From assembly GCA_030734395.1 (NCBI GenBank), contig JAUZTG010000044.1, forward strand, positions 1,302,001-1,366,000: DNA of 64,000 nt. Direction: 5' to 3'. Positions 45,515 to 58,200 of the stretch are shown here, piece after piece. The first letter of the stretch is position 1. Every line of letters begins with the position of its first letter. A program made the position numbers and the translations under genes. Below the pieces are notes generated by a model that saw only the letters and a program-made list of their open reading frames with translations, ran no database searches and was not told where the DNA came from. The stretch comes from Sarocladium kiliense. Its lineage: Eukaryota; Ascomycota; Sordariomycetes; Hypocreales; Sarocladiaceae.

Positions 45515-45527
45515 GTCACGTGATCAC
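45515..45527. promoter_or_regulatory. TCACGTGA / GTGATCAC overlapping palindromes
   Basis: The sequence GTCACGTGATCAC holds two overlapping perfect palindromes, TCACGTGA (45516-45523) and GTGATCAC (45520-45527). TCACGTGA is the consensus for Cbf1-like bHLH factors. It lies 316 bp upstream of the F-BAR start. Function is inferred. Confidence 0.35.
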
Positions 45528-45900
45528 GGTTCAGCAGCCATCCGCTCTGTAGCCGCCCGATCGAACTGCACCCCAAATACGGTATGCGTAAGGCGAGGTC
45601 CCTTAGCCTTACCTAAGCCGGCCTAAGTACCAGCCACTGTGTTCAGAGTACTCAGTACAAGCTCACATGCAATCACAGCCAGTCATGCCAAATGCCACGA
45701 GAATCACCGTCATGGTCCAGCAAACAATCACTCATGCCACGCAATTAGGAGCTTGTCTCATTGGCGCAATACAATCGTAGACGTGAAGCTGTGACCTTGC
45801 CCTCCCCTGCATAAAGTACCATCATCCTCGAGCAAGCACGACAAGTGCCGGGTAGCCTTGAACACGCGAGGTGGTACCGGTACCCTCTGGCAGGTTGCAG

Positions 45901-45929
45901 CCACCACCACCACCACCACCACCACCACA
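45901..45929. repeat. Trinucleotide (CCA)n repeat, about 9 units
   Basis: An uninterrupted CCA microsatellite of about nine units lies in the presumed NOT1 leader, outside any convincing coding frame. Confidence 0.85.
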
Positions 45930-46558
45930 GCGACAGCTGCACAGGCGGAATTTGCCGTCATGCCCCGTGCACGCTGCTGGGCCGTCAGGTTCTGAGCCAG
46001 ACCCTCACCTCCAAACCACACCCATTCCCATCCACCCCAAATCCATCCAACACCTCCCGCCGCCCGCACATCGCCATCGCCTTGCTGCTTCCTCCCAGCA
46101 GACTCCGCATCGTCTTGACGCCTGGGCCTGCCTGTCACCTCTACCTTCAACCCCTTGCGCCCTTGCGACACGCCCTTTTTGGGCCCAGCTCCCCCTCCGC
46201 CTCAACGAAGCCTCCCTCGTCTACACCTCTAATCTGCCACGCTCCAGTCTTGGGTACCTATCGAACGCTGCAAGTTTGACCTTGCGGATAGATCCTCTCG
46301 ACGCAGCGCACGCACAGGGACGACTCGCATCGGCACTGCTGCGCATTAGCTGGGTCGTGACGGATCTTTCCACCCCAGAGAGATCTCTGCTGCGCAGGTC
46401 GTTACGACAGTTTGAGTCCCCCATGTAGCGCTCGCCGCACTCGATCCCTTCTCCCGACCACAGTCACCCCCCATCCCTCGCTCTGAGCATACCTGCCTGC
46501 CACCGATCCACTGGCAGGCGCTCATTCCAAAGGCTCCTACCACCTTCAATACACCTCC

Positions 46559-49500
46559 ATGGTCCCTCCACCACGCGCGGGATCGTTTTCTCCAAATCCT
46601 GCGTCAAACTTGCAGACTGGATCCATTCACTCGCCTCATCCATCACACGCGGCTGCCCTTAGTGCTGGCGCCAGCCCCAGCACCAGCAGTCCGACCGGGA
46701 CCAGTTCCCTGACAAAGATCGTCGTCGCTCAGGTCTACCTCCTCCTGAGCACGATCAAGGAGGACAAGGACCGCGCCAAATTTGAGTTGCAGGTCGATCA
46801 GCTGCGCAAAGTAAGCACATTTCTCCCGATGCCTCCCGCACTTTTGATATTCAGACGCGCAATTTGACACTGACGCACTCCCTCCTCACAGCTCATCGAT
46901 GAACACGGTATGGAAGTCTTCTCAAAGTATTTCACCCGGCTTGTCGCCGGCAATGCTCCTCAAATATTCCCTGGCCTCAATCGGCCTGTTGCCAACCCGG
47001 GTAATTACCACATCCTCGTTGGCGAGATGCGCAAAATCGCACACGACCCCGACCAAGCCAGCAAAATCGCCGAGTCGATAGAGAGTGGTACCGAGGACAT
47101 ATTTAGGGATTTTGACTTGTCTACGTTCATGGAACACTTCAAGCTCGATGCATTGGAGAAGACGTTGCTGGCTCTGGCTTTCAAGCTGGGGTCGCGTTCT
47201 GACCTGAAGACGAAAGGTTTGTCGACCCGCACATCCTCGAAGCATAAATCAATGCTAATCATACACGCGTTCCTGTAGCCGACGCTATTCTCTCTACCAA
47301 CTTCATGACATTTGCAGATATTATATCCCGACCTGATCTTGAGGCCCATAAGGATCTCACTCCGGGGTTCATCGCACTGATCGTTGACCGACTTCTTCAA
47401 AACCACCCCCCGAGCTTCAATGCTTCGTCTCGACGCGATCTATCCACCTGCGTCTCCAAGAGATTCGCAAACATGGACCAGCCTCCGCCCTCCGAGGTTC
47501 TTGCCGCGCTAGATATCGGGCGACTTCTTGCAGAGAGACCAGCCAATGCCCTCGCCCGCTATATTCAGAAGACTGGTTCAGACTTTACGCGCGATGAGGA
47601 GAGTTCCGTGGCATACCTCCAGAACCGCCTCAACAATGTGAACCTGAACCCCGATCAGGTTGCTCCAGCTCTAACATACACAACAATCTCCATCACTCCT
47701 CAATACGATGTCGGCGTTCTAGTTAAGGCTCTGCTCCGGATTGTTCCCAAGTCTTTCGACTGGATGGAGGTACTGCTCTTTTTTGACCAGCCTTCTGCCC
47801 GTATCTCGCCTCCTCAGTTCTTGCGCCTGTATCAAGCCCTCTTACCTGTCACTGACAACCCCAACTTCGACATTCAACGACTCTGGGGTGGATCCTGGAG
47901 CGAACCTGAGGCCCTGCTCTCATTTGTCTGCGCGTACGCTTCCCACAACCCTGATCAGCTGGATGCAACGACGATCCCCGGTCTACACCGTAGTATCAAC
48001 CTTGAAGACTACGCGGACTCGCCCCCGAATGTTCAAGAACGCGCTGCTGTCGCCATCAGGCACCCTCTCGTGTCCGTGGTTGCATTGACGTCAATCTTCA
48101 ACATGGCTCTCAGCTCAATGCATGCCTCGCAAAGTGTTGAGGCAAAACGCCTCTTCCAAGATGTTGTTGTTCCCAATCTTGACGTCTTTCTGGTTTCTGC
48201 ATTCGAGGTTCCTCGGCAGTCCTGGGCCAATATGGCTGTCGAAACTATCAACTCACTCTTTGACAACTTTCTTCAGAAGCGCTCTCCCGAGTATGACTTT
48301 GTTTTGGACAGCCTCTGGAAGAAGGATAAGGATTGGGTCATCAATCGACTGACAGAAGCGCATGCCTTGCGACCCCTTGACCTTTCGAAGATCTTCGAGC
48401 ATGCTGTGCAGCACAAGTGGTTGGACGAGCTGGTGTATAGGAATAACGGCTTCGGACTCGACCTCGCTGCGCTGGCCCACGCGGAAGGCTTCCTCGACCT
48501 AACGAAGTGGGCGAGAGTCAATGCGGATCGCAGCCATGAGTATTCTCGTTCTCTATTGCAGTTCCTCATGATCAAGGCGAACCTTGAGATGCAGTACCAG
48601 CACCCCCCTGATGGCGAAGCGCCAGTCAAGAGCACCACCACTCTGCAAGTCCGAACTGTTGCAGCTTTACTGCAGATCCTGGAGGACTTCCTCCCCAAGG
48701 CCCCCGTTCATGATCTCATCGTTGTCCAACGCCAGTGTATCACCGCTTACCCCCGCTTAATCAACTACGGTGAAGGCTTCGACGACATCATTGATGCCAA
48801 TGGTCAAGACGGCAATGCGCTTCCGCCATCCGCTAGCAGCAAGATGGAGGAACATTACAAGAAGATGTATGGTGACGAGACGCAGGTCAGGAATATTGTC
48901 GAGACACTCGATCGCTACAAGCACTCCCGGGATCCTCTCGACCAAGACGTTTTCGCCGACATGATTCATGGGTTGTTCGACGAATACAATCATTATGGTG
49001 GCTACCCGTTGGAGGCTTTGGCCACCACGGCTGTTCTCTTCGGTGGTATCATTTCTCACAAGCTGATTTCGGATCTCCCCCTTAAGATTGGTTTGGGTAT
49101 GATCCTCGAGGCAGTTCGAGACCACGCGCCCAGTGACCCGATGTACAAGTTCGGGTTGCAGGCACTCATGCAGTTGCTTGCTAGGTTCAGGGAGTGGCCT
49201 GGCTTCTGCAAGCAGCTCCTCCAAATCCCAGGCTTGCAAGGGACCGAGGCTTTCAAGAAGGCTGAGGAAGTTGTTCGTGAGCACGAAGAAGAGCTCGCCC
49301 GTGGCCGAAATGGCGCCAGTACCCCTCATAGCATGGGTTTCGGAGGGGAAACTCTCGCCAATGGCAACCCGGAGGAGTCCGCAACCGAAAGACAAGCGCC
49401 GCCCTTTGCCTCGATTGGTGTCGAGCCAATCCCCCCAGGCATGAACTTCGAGGAGCCTGGCGAAGACGCTCAAGACAAAATCCAATTTGTTCTGAACAAC

Positions 49501-52500
49501 ATCACTGAGGGAACGTTGCAGTCGATGTGTGCTGAGCTTCGTTCCATGATGGAAGGCCGGCATCAGCAGTGGTTCGCGAGCCATTTGGTCGAGCAACGAG
49601 CCAAGATGCAACCGAATTACCACCATGTTTACCTCCAACTTGTCACTATGTTGCAGGACAAGACTCTCTGGAACCAAGTACTTCGCGAGACTTATATCAG
49701 TGCTGCCCGGATGCTCAATGCCGAAGCGACAATGCAAAACTCGACGGAGCGAACGCATTTGAAGACCCTTGGAGGTTGGCTTGGCCTATTAACACTCGCG
49801 CGGGACCTCCCAATCAGACACAAGAACATTGCCTTCAAGCAGCTGCTCATGGAGGCCCATGACACAAAACGCCTGATTGTGGTCATTCCCTTCGTCTGCA
49901 AGGTCCTTCTTCAAGGCGCAAAGTCTTCCGTCTTCCGACCTCCCAACCCCTGGCTGATGGACATTATCTACCTACTGATTGAGCTCTATCACCACGCAGA
50001 ACTCAAGCTCAACCTCAAATTCGAGATCGAGGTATTGTGCAAGGGCTTGGACCTCGACCACAAGAGCATTGAGCCGTCCGGAGAGATTCTCAATAGACCT
50101 GTAATCGAGGAGCCAGCCGAGGTCATTTCACAAGAACAGTTGGATGCCTTTGATAGCTTGTCTCTCAACGGACTGACATCTGCTGTTGGGCAGGGAATGT
50201 CGCCCCAGGCAATTCCCTTGACGCTTCCAGATCTCGGACCTCTTGTCAACATCCCCCCTACCAATGAGATGGTTGTCAGCAGCAGCCGACTACATGAGAT
50301 TGTCCGCAGCGCTCTTACACGCGCACTCCAGGACATTATCCAGCCTGTGGTTGACAGGTCGGTAACCATTGCAGCTATCTCAACTCAGCAGATGATCCAC
50401 AAGGACTTCGTCACTGAGCCTGATGAGCACCGCGTTCGCACTTCAGCCATCAATATGGTCAAGGCCACCGCTGGAAGCCTTGCCCTGGTCACGTCCAAGG
50501 AACCGCTTCGGGCCAACTTCACCAATTACATGCGCAACCTCTCCAATGATCTCCCGTCTGGTCTTCCAGAGGGCACCATTATTATGTGTGTCAACTCCAA
50601 CCTGGACCTTGCGTGCAACATCATTGAGAAGCAAGCTGAGGAGAGAGCTGTCCCGGATATCGAAGAGCTGATCGAGCCTGAGCTTGAAGCCAGGCGACGT
50701 CACCGTATCCAGCATCCGAATGAGCCCTTCTACGACCTTACGAGCACTAACCGTTGGGCTTTGACCATCCCCAACCCCTATAAGCTGTCACCAAGCCTGA
50801 CCGGGCTGAACCCGGAGCAGATGGCTATTTACGAGGACTTTGCTCGTCAACCCCGCAGTGCGCTCACAACTGGCGCTTCTGCATCACACAATCCATCCAC
50901 GTCAGACGCAACTCGCTCAATTGCAAACGAGGTTTTACAAGAAACTTATATGCCAGCACCGAACGTTCCTAGTGCCTCCGAAACACCCTCTTCACAACAC
51001 CTGAATGCTCCCATGCAGTCCTATCCTCCAGTGCACAATGCTGCAGCTAGCAACATGACCAATGGACGCTCCCCTGCGTTCCAGATGGATGTTCGCAATC
51101 TCGCGGAAAGAGTGAACAAGCTCCTTCAAGAGCTTCTTCGTGTTGCTGGTGAGGCTCGCGAGGAGCACTTCATGGGCCTGCCGAGGCCGCATCCCGTTCT
51201 GGACGTCGTCGATGCCCTCGTGCAGCTCATCATCAAGACTTCTCAAAGCTCTGAGGAGTTCGCCATTTACGCTGCTGAGCAAATCACGAGCTTGATCTTC
51301 CAGCAAGTTGATGACAATCTCACATTGGAGAGCTTGGTACATGTCCTCGAGACACTGAGGAAGATTTCCGGCCCTGCCCTGAACAACCGTGTGCGCGCAA
51401 TGTTCAGCTCCCAACCGGGAGCGGCCTTCCTGAGCTTGCCTCTGCTCGCCGCTCTGGTTCGAACAGACCTTTTGGACTGGCGCAACATTGATCTGGCTTT
51501 GTCGAAGGCATTGGAGGCGCGCAAGGATGGCTCACTGGATTTCCTTGAGCAGATGCTAGATCTCGCACTACTGAACAACAAGCCTATTGCTCTTTTTGCC
51601 GACTTTGTGCGGACCTTGGAGGCATCTTGGTCGTGGATTAGCGACGAGCCCAATAACGCAATCGCTCAGCGTCTCAAGTCAAAGCTTATTGGTTCTGGCT
51701 CCCGAAGCGAAGACCAGGGTACTGCGCAGCAGGAGCAGATGGAATACGTGTTCGAGGAATGGGTTCACCTATTCCACAACCACAATGCCTCTGAGAAGGC
51801 TGCTATGCTGTTCGTTCAGCAACTTCAGTCGAGGCGTGTCATCTGTGGCCGTGATGACTTCTTAGTCTTCATTCGTATTGCCACGGATATCGCTGTGGAT
51901 CGCTTTGAACACATGTACCATGCCGGACTTATAAGTGAGGCTTATGTTGCGACCGATGCCTTGGCGAGGTTGATCAGTCTCTTCGTCAGCATGCACACTA
52001 ACGAGGTGCTCACCCGCGCGAACTTCCTGGACTCTGTCCTCGCTCTGATTACTCTTGTAATGAACCACCACCAGGTCAAGCGCGCTGAGCACTTCAACCA
52101 GCGTGTATTCTTCCGCCTACTGTCAATGCTATTGTATGATTTGCAGCTCATTGGCGAAGACCTCAACGAGGAGGACCGCCGCACCATCATTTTGAGCTTC
52201 GCCAAGCGCCTCGCCAGCATGAACCCATCGGCAATGCCCGCTTTCTCATTTGGTTGGATGAGCTTGCTGCAGCACAAGGCTTTCACCTCCGTGCTTCTCC
52301 AGCTTTCGGACAATGCTGGTTGGGAAGCCATGGCTGTTCTCCTGATTCAGCTCACTGAGTGCCTTGGAGAGCTGCTCAAGGCCCCTGAAGTGCCTCTGGT
52401 CGGCAAGGAGATGTACCGAGCGACTTTGAAGCTCATCGCTGTTCTTCAGCATGACTTCCCAGACTTCATTGCGGCCAATCATATGAGGTTGTGCGCCAAC

Positions 52501-53316
52501 CTCCCCCCACACTGCACGCAGCTCCTGAATGCTATTCTTGCAGCGTCCCCGCAAGGAACCAAGCTTCCTGATCCCTTGCATCCTGGCCTGAAGATCGAGA
52601 GGATGGAGGAGATGAAGATCATGCCAACTGTGATCGACAACTCATCTACTGTCCTCGACGAGAGTGGTCTCCTGAACGTTGTTGACCAGGCCTGCCAGAA
52701 CGGCCCGTCTGAGGATATTGTAGCACAGCTTGTGCACGCGATGACACAGAACCCGAACAGGCAGACGAGCTTCGGATACTTCCAACTCAACACAGATGTG
52801 CGTGTTACAACTGCCGCCGTCATGTACCTGGGCCACCACGGAGCTCAGCGTGCTGCGCAAGGTTCTAACGCCCTGTCAATTTCTGGCAACGAGCCCGAGG
52901 TTGCTACCCTCTCGCTCCTTGTGCATGAGCTGAGTCCCGAGGCGCGGTACTACGCCCTGTGCGCCATGGTTAACCAGCTCCGCTACCCCAACGCGCACAC
53001 AGACTTCTTCAGCCAGACCATCCTGTATATCTTCGGCAAAGACCTCAACGACCCTGAGGAGACCGAAATTCGACAGGAGATCACACGCATCCTTCTGGAG
53101 CGCCTTGCAGGTTTCTGGCCGACACCATGGGGCTTGATGTGCACCATCATCGAGCTGGTCAAGAACGAGAAGTACATGTTCTTCGACCTCCCTTTCATCA
53201 AGTCGACCCCTGATGTAAGCCTAGCTCAGCTCTTTTCTTTTTTCCCCTTGTATACTAACTTATAACAGGTCGCCGACCGCTTTGCCGCTGTGCTTCAGCG
53301 TCAGATCCCCCAATAA
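46559..53316 (+). CDS. NOT1: CCR4-NOT scaffold subunit Not1
   Basis: Four exons: 46559-46810, 46892-47216, 47279-53214 and 53269-53316, joining to 2186 aa, within the family range. Not1 is the scaffold of the CCR4-NOT deadenylase, which controls mRNA decay and translation. In order: a Ser/Pro-rich N-terminus; HEAT-type N-terminal repeats; the MIF4G-like Caf1-binding domain at about 920-1130 (IQFVLNNITEGTLQSMCAEL, DKTLWNQVLRETY, FKQLLMEAHDTKRL); the DUF3819/Caf40-binding region at about 1195-1335 (HEIVRSALTRALQDIIQPVV, STQQMIHKDFVTEPDE); and the C-terminal Not1 superhomology domain from about 1800 for Not2-Not5 (RVFFRLLSMLLYDLQ, PAFSFGWMSLLQHK, ARYYALCAMVNQLRYPN). The last exon codes only VADRFAAVLQRQIPQ. 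Splice phases agree throughout. Confidence 0.97.
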
Positions 53317-54305
53317 GGGCATCTACGTCACGGGCCAAAAACTGATGAACCAAAGGCCGGCATGAACCTGTCTCGATACACGCAATACCGCCGGGCAGTT
53401 CCATCCGAGGACTGCCAAAACGCTGGCGGATCTAATGACCTACAATGAGCGCTGAGGATAGCACAGGGAATGCTTCCTCTCGCAAGTATACTAAATGGCT
53501 ACGGTGGAGGATATGTTGTCTGAATAGGAGCAGAAGCGAATGAGCCAGACGCCGGAATGAACTGGGGAGGCGGTGGGAGGTTACCATCTCTCCTGATTTG
53601 TTCTAGGCTTTGTGCTCACTCGAAAGGGTCGCAGAAATGGGGAAAGGAGTGGAGGATAAGGAGGATCAGAGTTCGAGAAAACATGACACACAAGCAACGG
53701 AAATGGGGAGCCGGCGCCTGGAAAGAAAAATCTCTTGTTTTTGGAATGCCTGCCTTCTTTTCTTTCTTTCTCCTTCTTGTTAACAACCCCTTTTGATCCT
53801 CTTCTCATGGATAACTTCTTCTTCTCTCCCTCCTTCCACAAGATATGATTTGCCTAACCACTAACACATCATCATCATCCTCGGCCCCGACGATTCGAAT
53901 GTCACAACACATTACATCACACACTTGTATTATTGTACGATATAGACACTTGAAGTATTTAACTGCGTTTGCTTGTTGTTCTGTCAGAAATTGTTCTCAA
54001 TTGGATATGTGACTTGTAAAATTGGTGATAATGATGGCTTCGAGCTCTGAGACCATCAAGTGTGCAGTGGCCGATGAACTTCTGTGCCGTATACCGCACC
54101 TTTCGATTCGAGAGCCGATGAAAGACGGCATGGAAGCAGCACGTACAGTGATGCGCTGCTCGTGAACTAGCTGACTTGCTTCGGATATTGGATAGCCATC
54201 CCAAGCCTACAGTCGCTCATGACAGACTGTAATCAGTACGTCGCCTATGGGCCTAACAAGCTAACAAACGCATCGCGATCCGTGACCACTCTAACTGGTA
54301 GGCAT
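53317..54305. other. Convergent 3' region between NOT1 and the PhzF gene
   Basis: These 989 bp hold the NOT1 3' UTR and T-rich sequence near 53750-53830. No gene or RNA is recognised. Confidence 0.5.
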
Positions 54306-55253
54306 CTACAGCGACACGAACCCACGCATAACCTGAGTCGCGGTCCCTGCCAACGTCACAGTTTCAACTTTTCCGCCCTTAACTCCAACATTAATCACGA
54401 TGTTGCTCTCCCTACCCATCTCAACACCCTGGGTAACTTCGTACCGAGTCAGCCCATCACCTCTGCCACTCGTGAGACTGAGGTAGCTGCAGAGTGCTGA
54501 AGCGGCACTACCCGTCGCGGGATCTTCTAGAGTAGGCTCTACGAGACGGGTGCGAAGCGTGACGACATCGCCGGTGGAGCTGCCACCAGTACGGACGAAG
54601 TGGTATCGGCCAAGGAAGCTCTTACGCCAGCCTTCGTCGAGGAGCTCACCTGGAGCTAAGGAGGAGGGGTTGAGATTAACACGGGAAAGGTGATCGAGGG
54701 AGGGAAGCTCGATAAGGAGGAAGGTCATGCCATTGACGATGCTGACGATAGGCGCATTGAGCTCAGCTTGGCGTATAATCGGGTCCGGTGAGAGATCGAG
54801 GGTGGGTGTCAGGTCGTCGCTGAGCTGGTGCAAGCGCTTCGCATGGATGCGGACGTCATGGGGTATGCTGGCCTCGACGGCGCGGGGGCCGGTCTGTGTG
54901 ATAGCGATGGGACCTGCTTTGGCTACGACGGTGCGGACGCCCAAGGGCAGGAGAGATACGGCGGCGCCAATGGTAGGGTGGCCCGCGAAGGGGATTTCAG
55001 CGTTAACAAGGAAGATGTCGATCTTCCGCTGGGTGGTGTCATTACCGCTGGTGGGATCAACATCGTGGACGAAGACGGTCTCGGAGAGATTGAATTCACG
55101 GGCGATGGCCTGCTTCTGAGCTTGGGTTGGTGGGGAGGGGAGGTTGGCGGGGATAGTGACAACTGCGAGAGGGTTGCCTTTGAATTTGGTTGTGGTGAAG
55201 ACGTCGAGAGTGATGAATGGGAGCTCTTGAGCCTGAGATCCTTGTTCAGCCAT
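54306..55253 (-). CDS. PhzF-family isomerase-like protein
   Basis: A single exon of 315 aa. The fold is that of the PhzF/diaminopimelate-epimerase superfamily; bacterial PhzF isomerises a phenazine precursor, but most members have unknown substrates and nothing nearby suggests one here. Visible are LDVFTTTKFKGNPLAVV at the start, the active-site Glu in REFNLSETVFV (near residue 57), RKIDIFLVNAEIPFAGHPTIG, and the C-terminal repeat of the fold with EDPATGSAASALCSYL. The length is normal for the family. A 70-codon minus-strand frame (55458-55246) begins upstream and overlaps the ATG; it may be a uORF. No presequence is seen, so the product is probably cytosolic. Confidence 0.9.
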   Translation of the reverse strand: MAEQGSQAQELPFITLDVFTTTKFKGNPLAVVTIPANLPSPPTQAQKQAIAREFNLSETVFVHDVDPTSGNDTTQRKIDIFLVNAEIPFAGHPTIGAAVSLLPLGVRTVVAKAGPIAITQTGPRAVEASIPHDVRIHAKRLHQLSDDLTPTLDLSPDPIIRQAELNAPIVSIVNGMTFLLIELPSLDHLSRVNLNPSSLAPGELLDEGWRKSFLGRYHFVRTGGSSTGDVVTLRTRLVEPTLEDPATGSAASALCSYLSLTSGRGDGLTRYEVTQGVEMGRESNIVINVGVKGGKVETVTLAGTATQVMRGFVSL

Positions 55254-58200
55254 ATTTGCGGTATTGACCTGAGATGCTGACCGGAGGGAACTTCAAGATC
55301 GCGAACATGCACCAGTAGTCCAGGATGGTGTGAGATGATTGGTTGCAGTAAATGCAGCGACCAGATGGATGTCGTGGGTGGGTGGAGAGGTAGGTTTCTG
55401 TCGCCTGAGCTGAGGGTTGCGTGCCTTGACTCGAGTTGAAGGAGAAAATGAAACCCATCGTGTAATCTGAATGCCCAAGTGTGGTATGCTTTTATAAGTT
55501 ACCCCTCTCGAGGCTCTTGGCTACGAACTCGAGTCATCGTGGGTCTTGCATGCGGTTTCGGCGCTGGTGACTCTTAGGGAGTCAGAATGGTTGGTAAGCT
55601 GCTTAATAGCGGTGAATGTTGGCCTCTTCAAGATAATCCTCGTCCGCAGCTGTTTTGAATGATACAATGCAGTTCCTCGCATGTCGCAATTCAGAGACTG
55701 GGTGCTGCAGCTGATCGCGCTGGGGCTTTCATCCTGAGCTGACGCCTCATTCCTCTGTCCGAGACTGAGTTTCGCGGGATGGCGAGCCGTCACTAGTCAG
55801 TCGAAAGCCCAGCCAAAGCTTCCACCAGTCGTCCGCCGTTTTCAGCCACGAATATGCACCGAATGGAATGATCTTGTGCGGGGGAACTGCGGCATCAATT
55901 CGTTCACTCACAAGCGCGCCTTTAGCTATGGCGGAAGGTTGCGATCGGAGATCGAACGACTGAGCTCAAGGGCGAAGACACCAGGAGGGATGTCAAAGCG
56001 TTGATGACGGCATGATTGGCGGCTGCCAGGACCTGCACCCCAGTCTGCACAATTGGGGGAGACAGCTCCTTAGCGACGTGGGCAGAGAGACTGGAGTAAA
56101 CCAGTGCCCTGGTGAGATGCAGCTCGACCCAAGCTAGAGCTGCAGAGAGACGGGGCTCCATCTCCAAGCCCAGGAGAGAAGAGCTGGGCAATCTCGGTAT
56201 GCTACTGCCACATTCGCAGGATCGTATCGTGTGTTGACCCAGTTTGAACTTGTAATGCAATGCGTAATAGCAGCAGGCTGGGTGGCTCAAGGACGCAGAT
56301 CTTTGTCTAAAGAACTGACGACCCCGACTCGCACGGGATGCCGTGCGACCGGGTCTTTTGCCCCCCTAGTGCACAGCGATCCCATCGACCCCAGGCTGTC
56401 GTCTGTCTCACAACAGAGGCGGTGGGGCGTCGGCCCTTGAGACCACGCATCGTGCCGCGATTCACGCATGTACATGAAGCTAAGCCCAGAGCTTCAGGGG
56501 CTGAAGTCGATCCATCCAAGAAGGCTACTCTCTATCTTTGCGAGGCGCATTGAAAGATCGCGATGCTCTTGGACTCGACCCGGTGTGCGAGCATATCAAT
56601 TAGTCGGTGAAACAAACAAAGAGAAGAAAAAAAGTTGGAGTTGCGTGCGCATAAAAAGATGGCTGGGTCTAGGCGCTGATCATGCAGGAGACCGCAGGTG
56701 GTGCATGTAAGTGAGGAATACTGTGCAGCGCATAGTGATGATGCATGGGCGGCTGAAAAGGCGGAGAGCGAAAGAGGAAGTACTTGCATGTGTTTTGCCG
56801 CGAATGAAACGGGCCTTATTACAGCGAAGAATAGAGATGATGATTGTCGGCAAGATTTAATGTTCCAGATAGTCGCCAAGATAACAGGGACGAAAGCAAA
56901 GGTGGAGGAGGGTTGATTTTACTGTGGACAGATTTGACCTCCCCGACAGCGTTGTACACACAAACATCACAGAGAGGTTTCGAGTCTACTGCGGATTGGC
57001 CGGAGCCAGAGAAAGGTTTGGTGGGCGGCGGAGCACGATCCGCGTGGGTGAGGCAAAAGAGGGACAAGAGCGCCAGAGCCGGAAGAACAGGACCCCTGGA
57101 AATAGTAAGTCCTGCACGGACCAGGAGAGTGGCGCTGGGAGCCGTGTTTGTGTCATTTGGTGTTTGGCGGGACAGCTGGGATGTGCTGGGAAATGGAATG
57201 GAATGCGAATGAGGGGATGATCAGCCTCAGGCAAGGTGAGGATGTTGACGATGAGGTGGGAGTCAGAAGACGACAGGCAGATCTCGTTGCCTGCTGTGGG
57301 TGAGGCCTGAACCTGAGGCATAGAGGGAGAGCTCACTCTCGCCCTCAGTTATGTGACACAGGACTGGCGTGTGTCTCTCGGCTGCCTGCCACTGCCAATA
57401 CCGGACAGTCGACAGCCACTGCTAGGAAAGAGTGGTGTCATCCGTCACCTCGGTAGACAGCAGCAAGGAGCTTTCGGTTTGCGCTTTCCCAAATTTTCGC
57501 CCACTCCGAGGCACGTCTGGCCCGGGTCCATCCTTCCTCGTCCTCTCTTTCTTTCCCACTGGGACGGGTTCAGAAAAGTGATGGAAGGAAGGCAGGCACA
57601 CGAGTCGGTGACGCTTGTCTAGCGCCCCAATTTTTTGGAGCGAATTATGGGTAACTGACGTTTAGAAAGCCGCTAGCGTCTCCACTCATCCGGCAGCACT
57701 GGTGCTGCTGCAGGACAAGCTGCAGCCAGTAAAGGCTTGGAGCAGCTCAAAGCAGCCAATGAGGAGGGACGGAATTGGCTGGCATTGGCAACTCCAGCCT
57801 GAGGAGTCGAGAAAAAAAAAATCAAAGAGCACCTGCCTGCAACCACTTTCATACTTTTTTTTCTTCCCGTCCGGTCCTGATGGTGGTGTGAGAGTAAGCG
57901 CAAGTGTGAGTGCACGCAACCAACTTGCCTGAGTGAGCGTGTATCCATTCCTAAACCCGTACCTCCCGTTGTAACCGTCACTGTCGCTGTCGGCTGCTGC
58001 CATCTGATTTCATGTGCGAGAGGGGAATCTGAACACACTGTCCTGCCGGAGTGACTCGTCCATCATCCAGCCATCATCATTACCGTTCTCCTGCTTCTCC
58101 TGCCTCACTCTACCTCTGCTTCTGTCGCTCACCCAACGCATTGCTACTCTCATGCATTTTCGCCTCATCTTCCGTCACTAACACGCCCCAGTCGCAATAA

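Larger units (their letters stand above)
45201..46558. other. Divergent region between F-BAR gene and NOT1
   Basis: These 1.36 kb include a palindromic E-box at 45516-45523 and a CCA repeat at 45901-45929. The 45.9-46.5 kb part is pyrimidine-rich and probably the NOT1 5' UTR, and contains several ATG-started open frames that would be uORFs if transcribed. None resembles a known protein. Confidence 0.5.

Noticed and set aside
45845..46428. Overlapping 144- and 185-codon frames upstream of NOT1
   Set aside because: They are Pro/His/Ser-rich frames over a pyrimidine-rich leader with a CCA microsatellite; no domain or splice join to NOT1 is supported.
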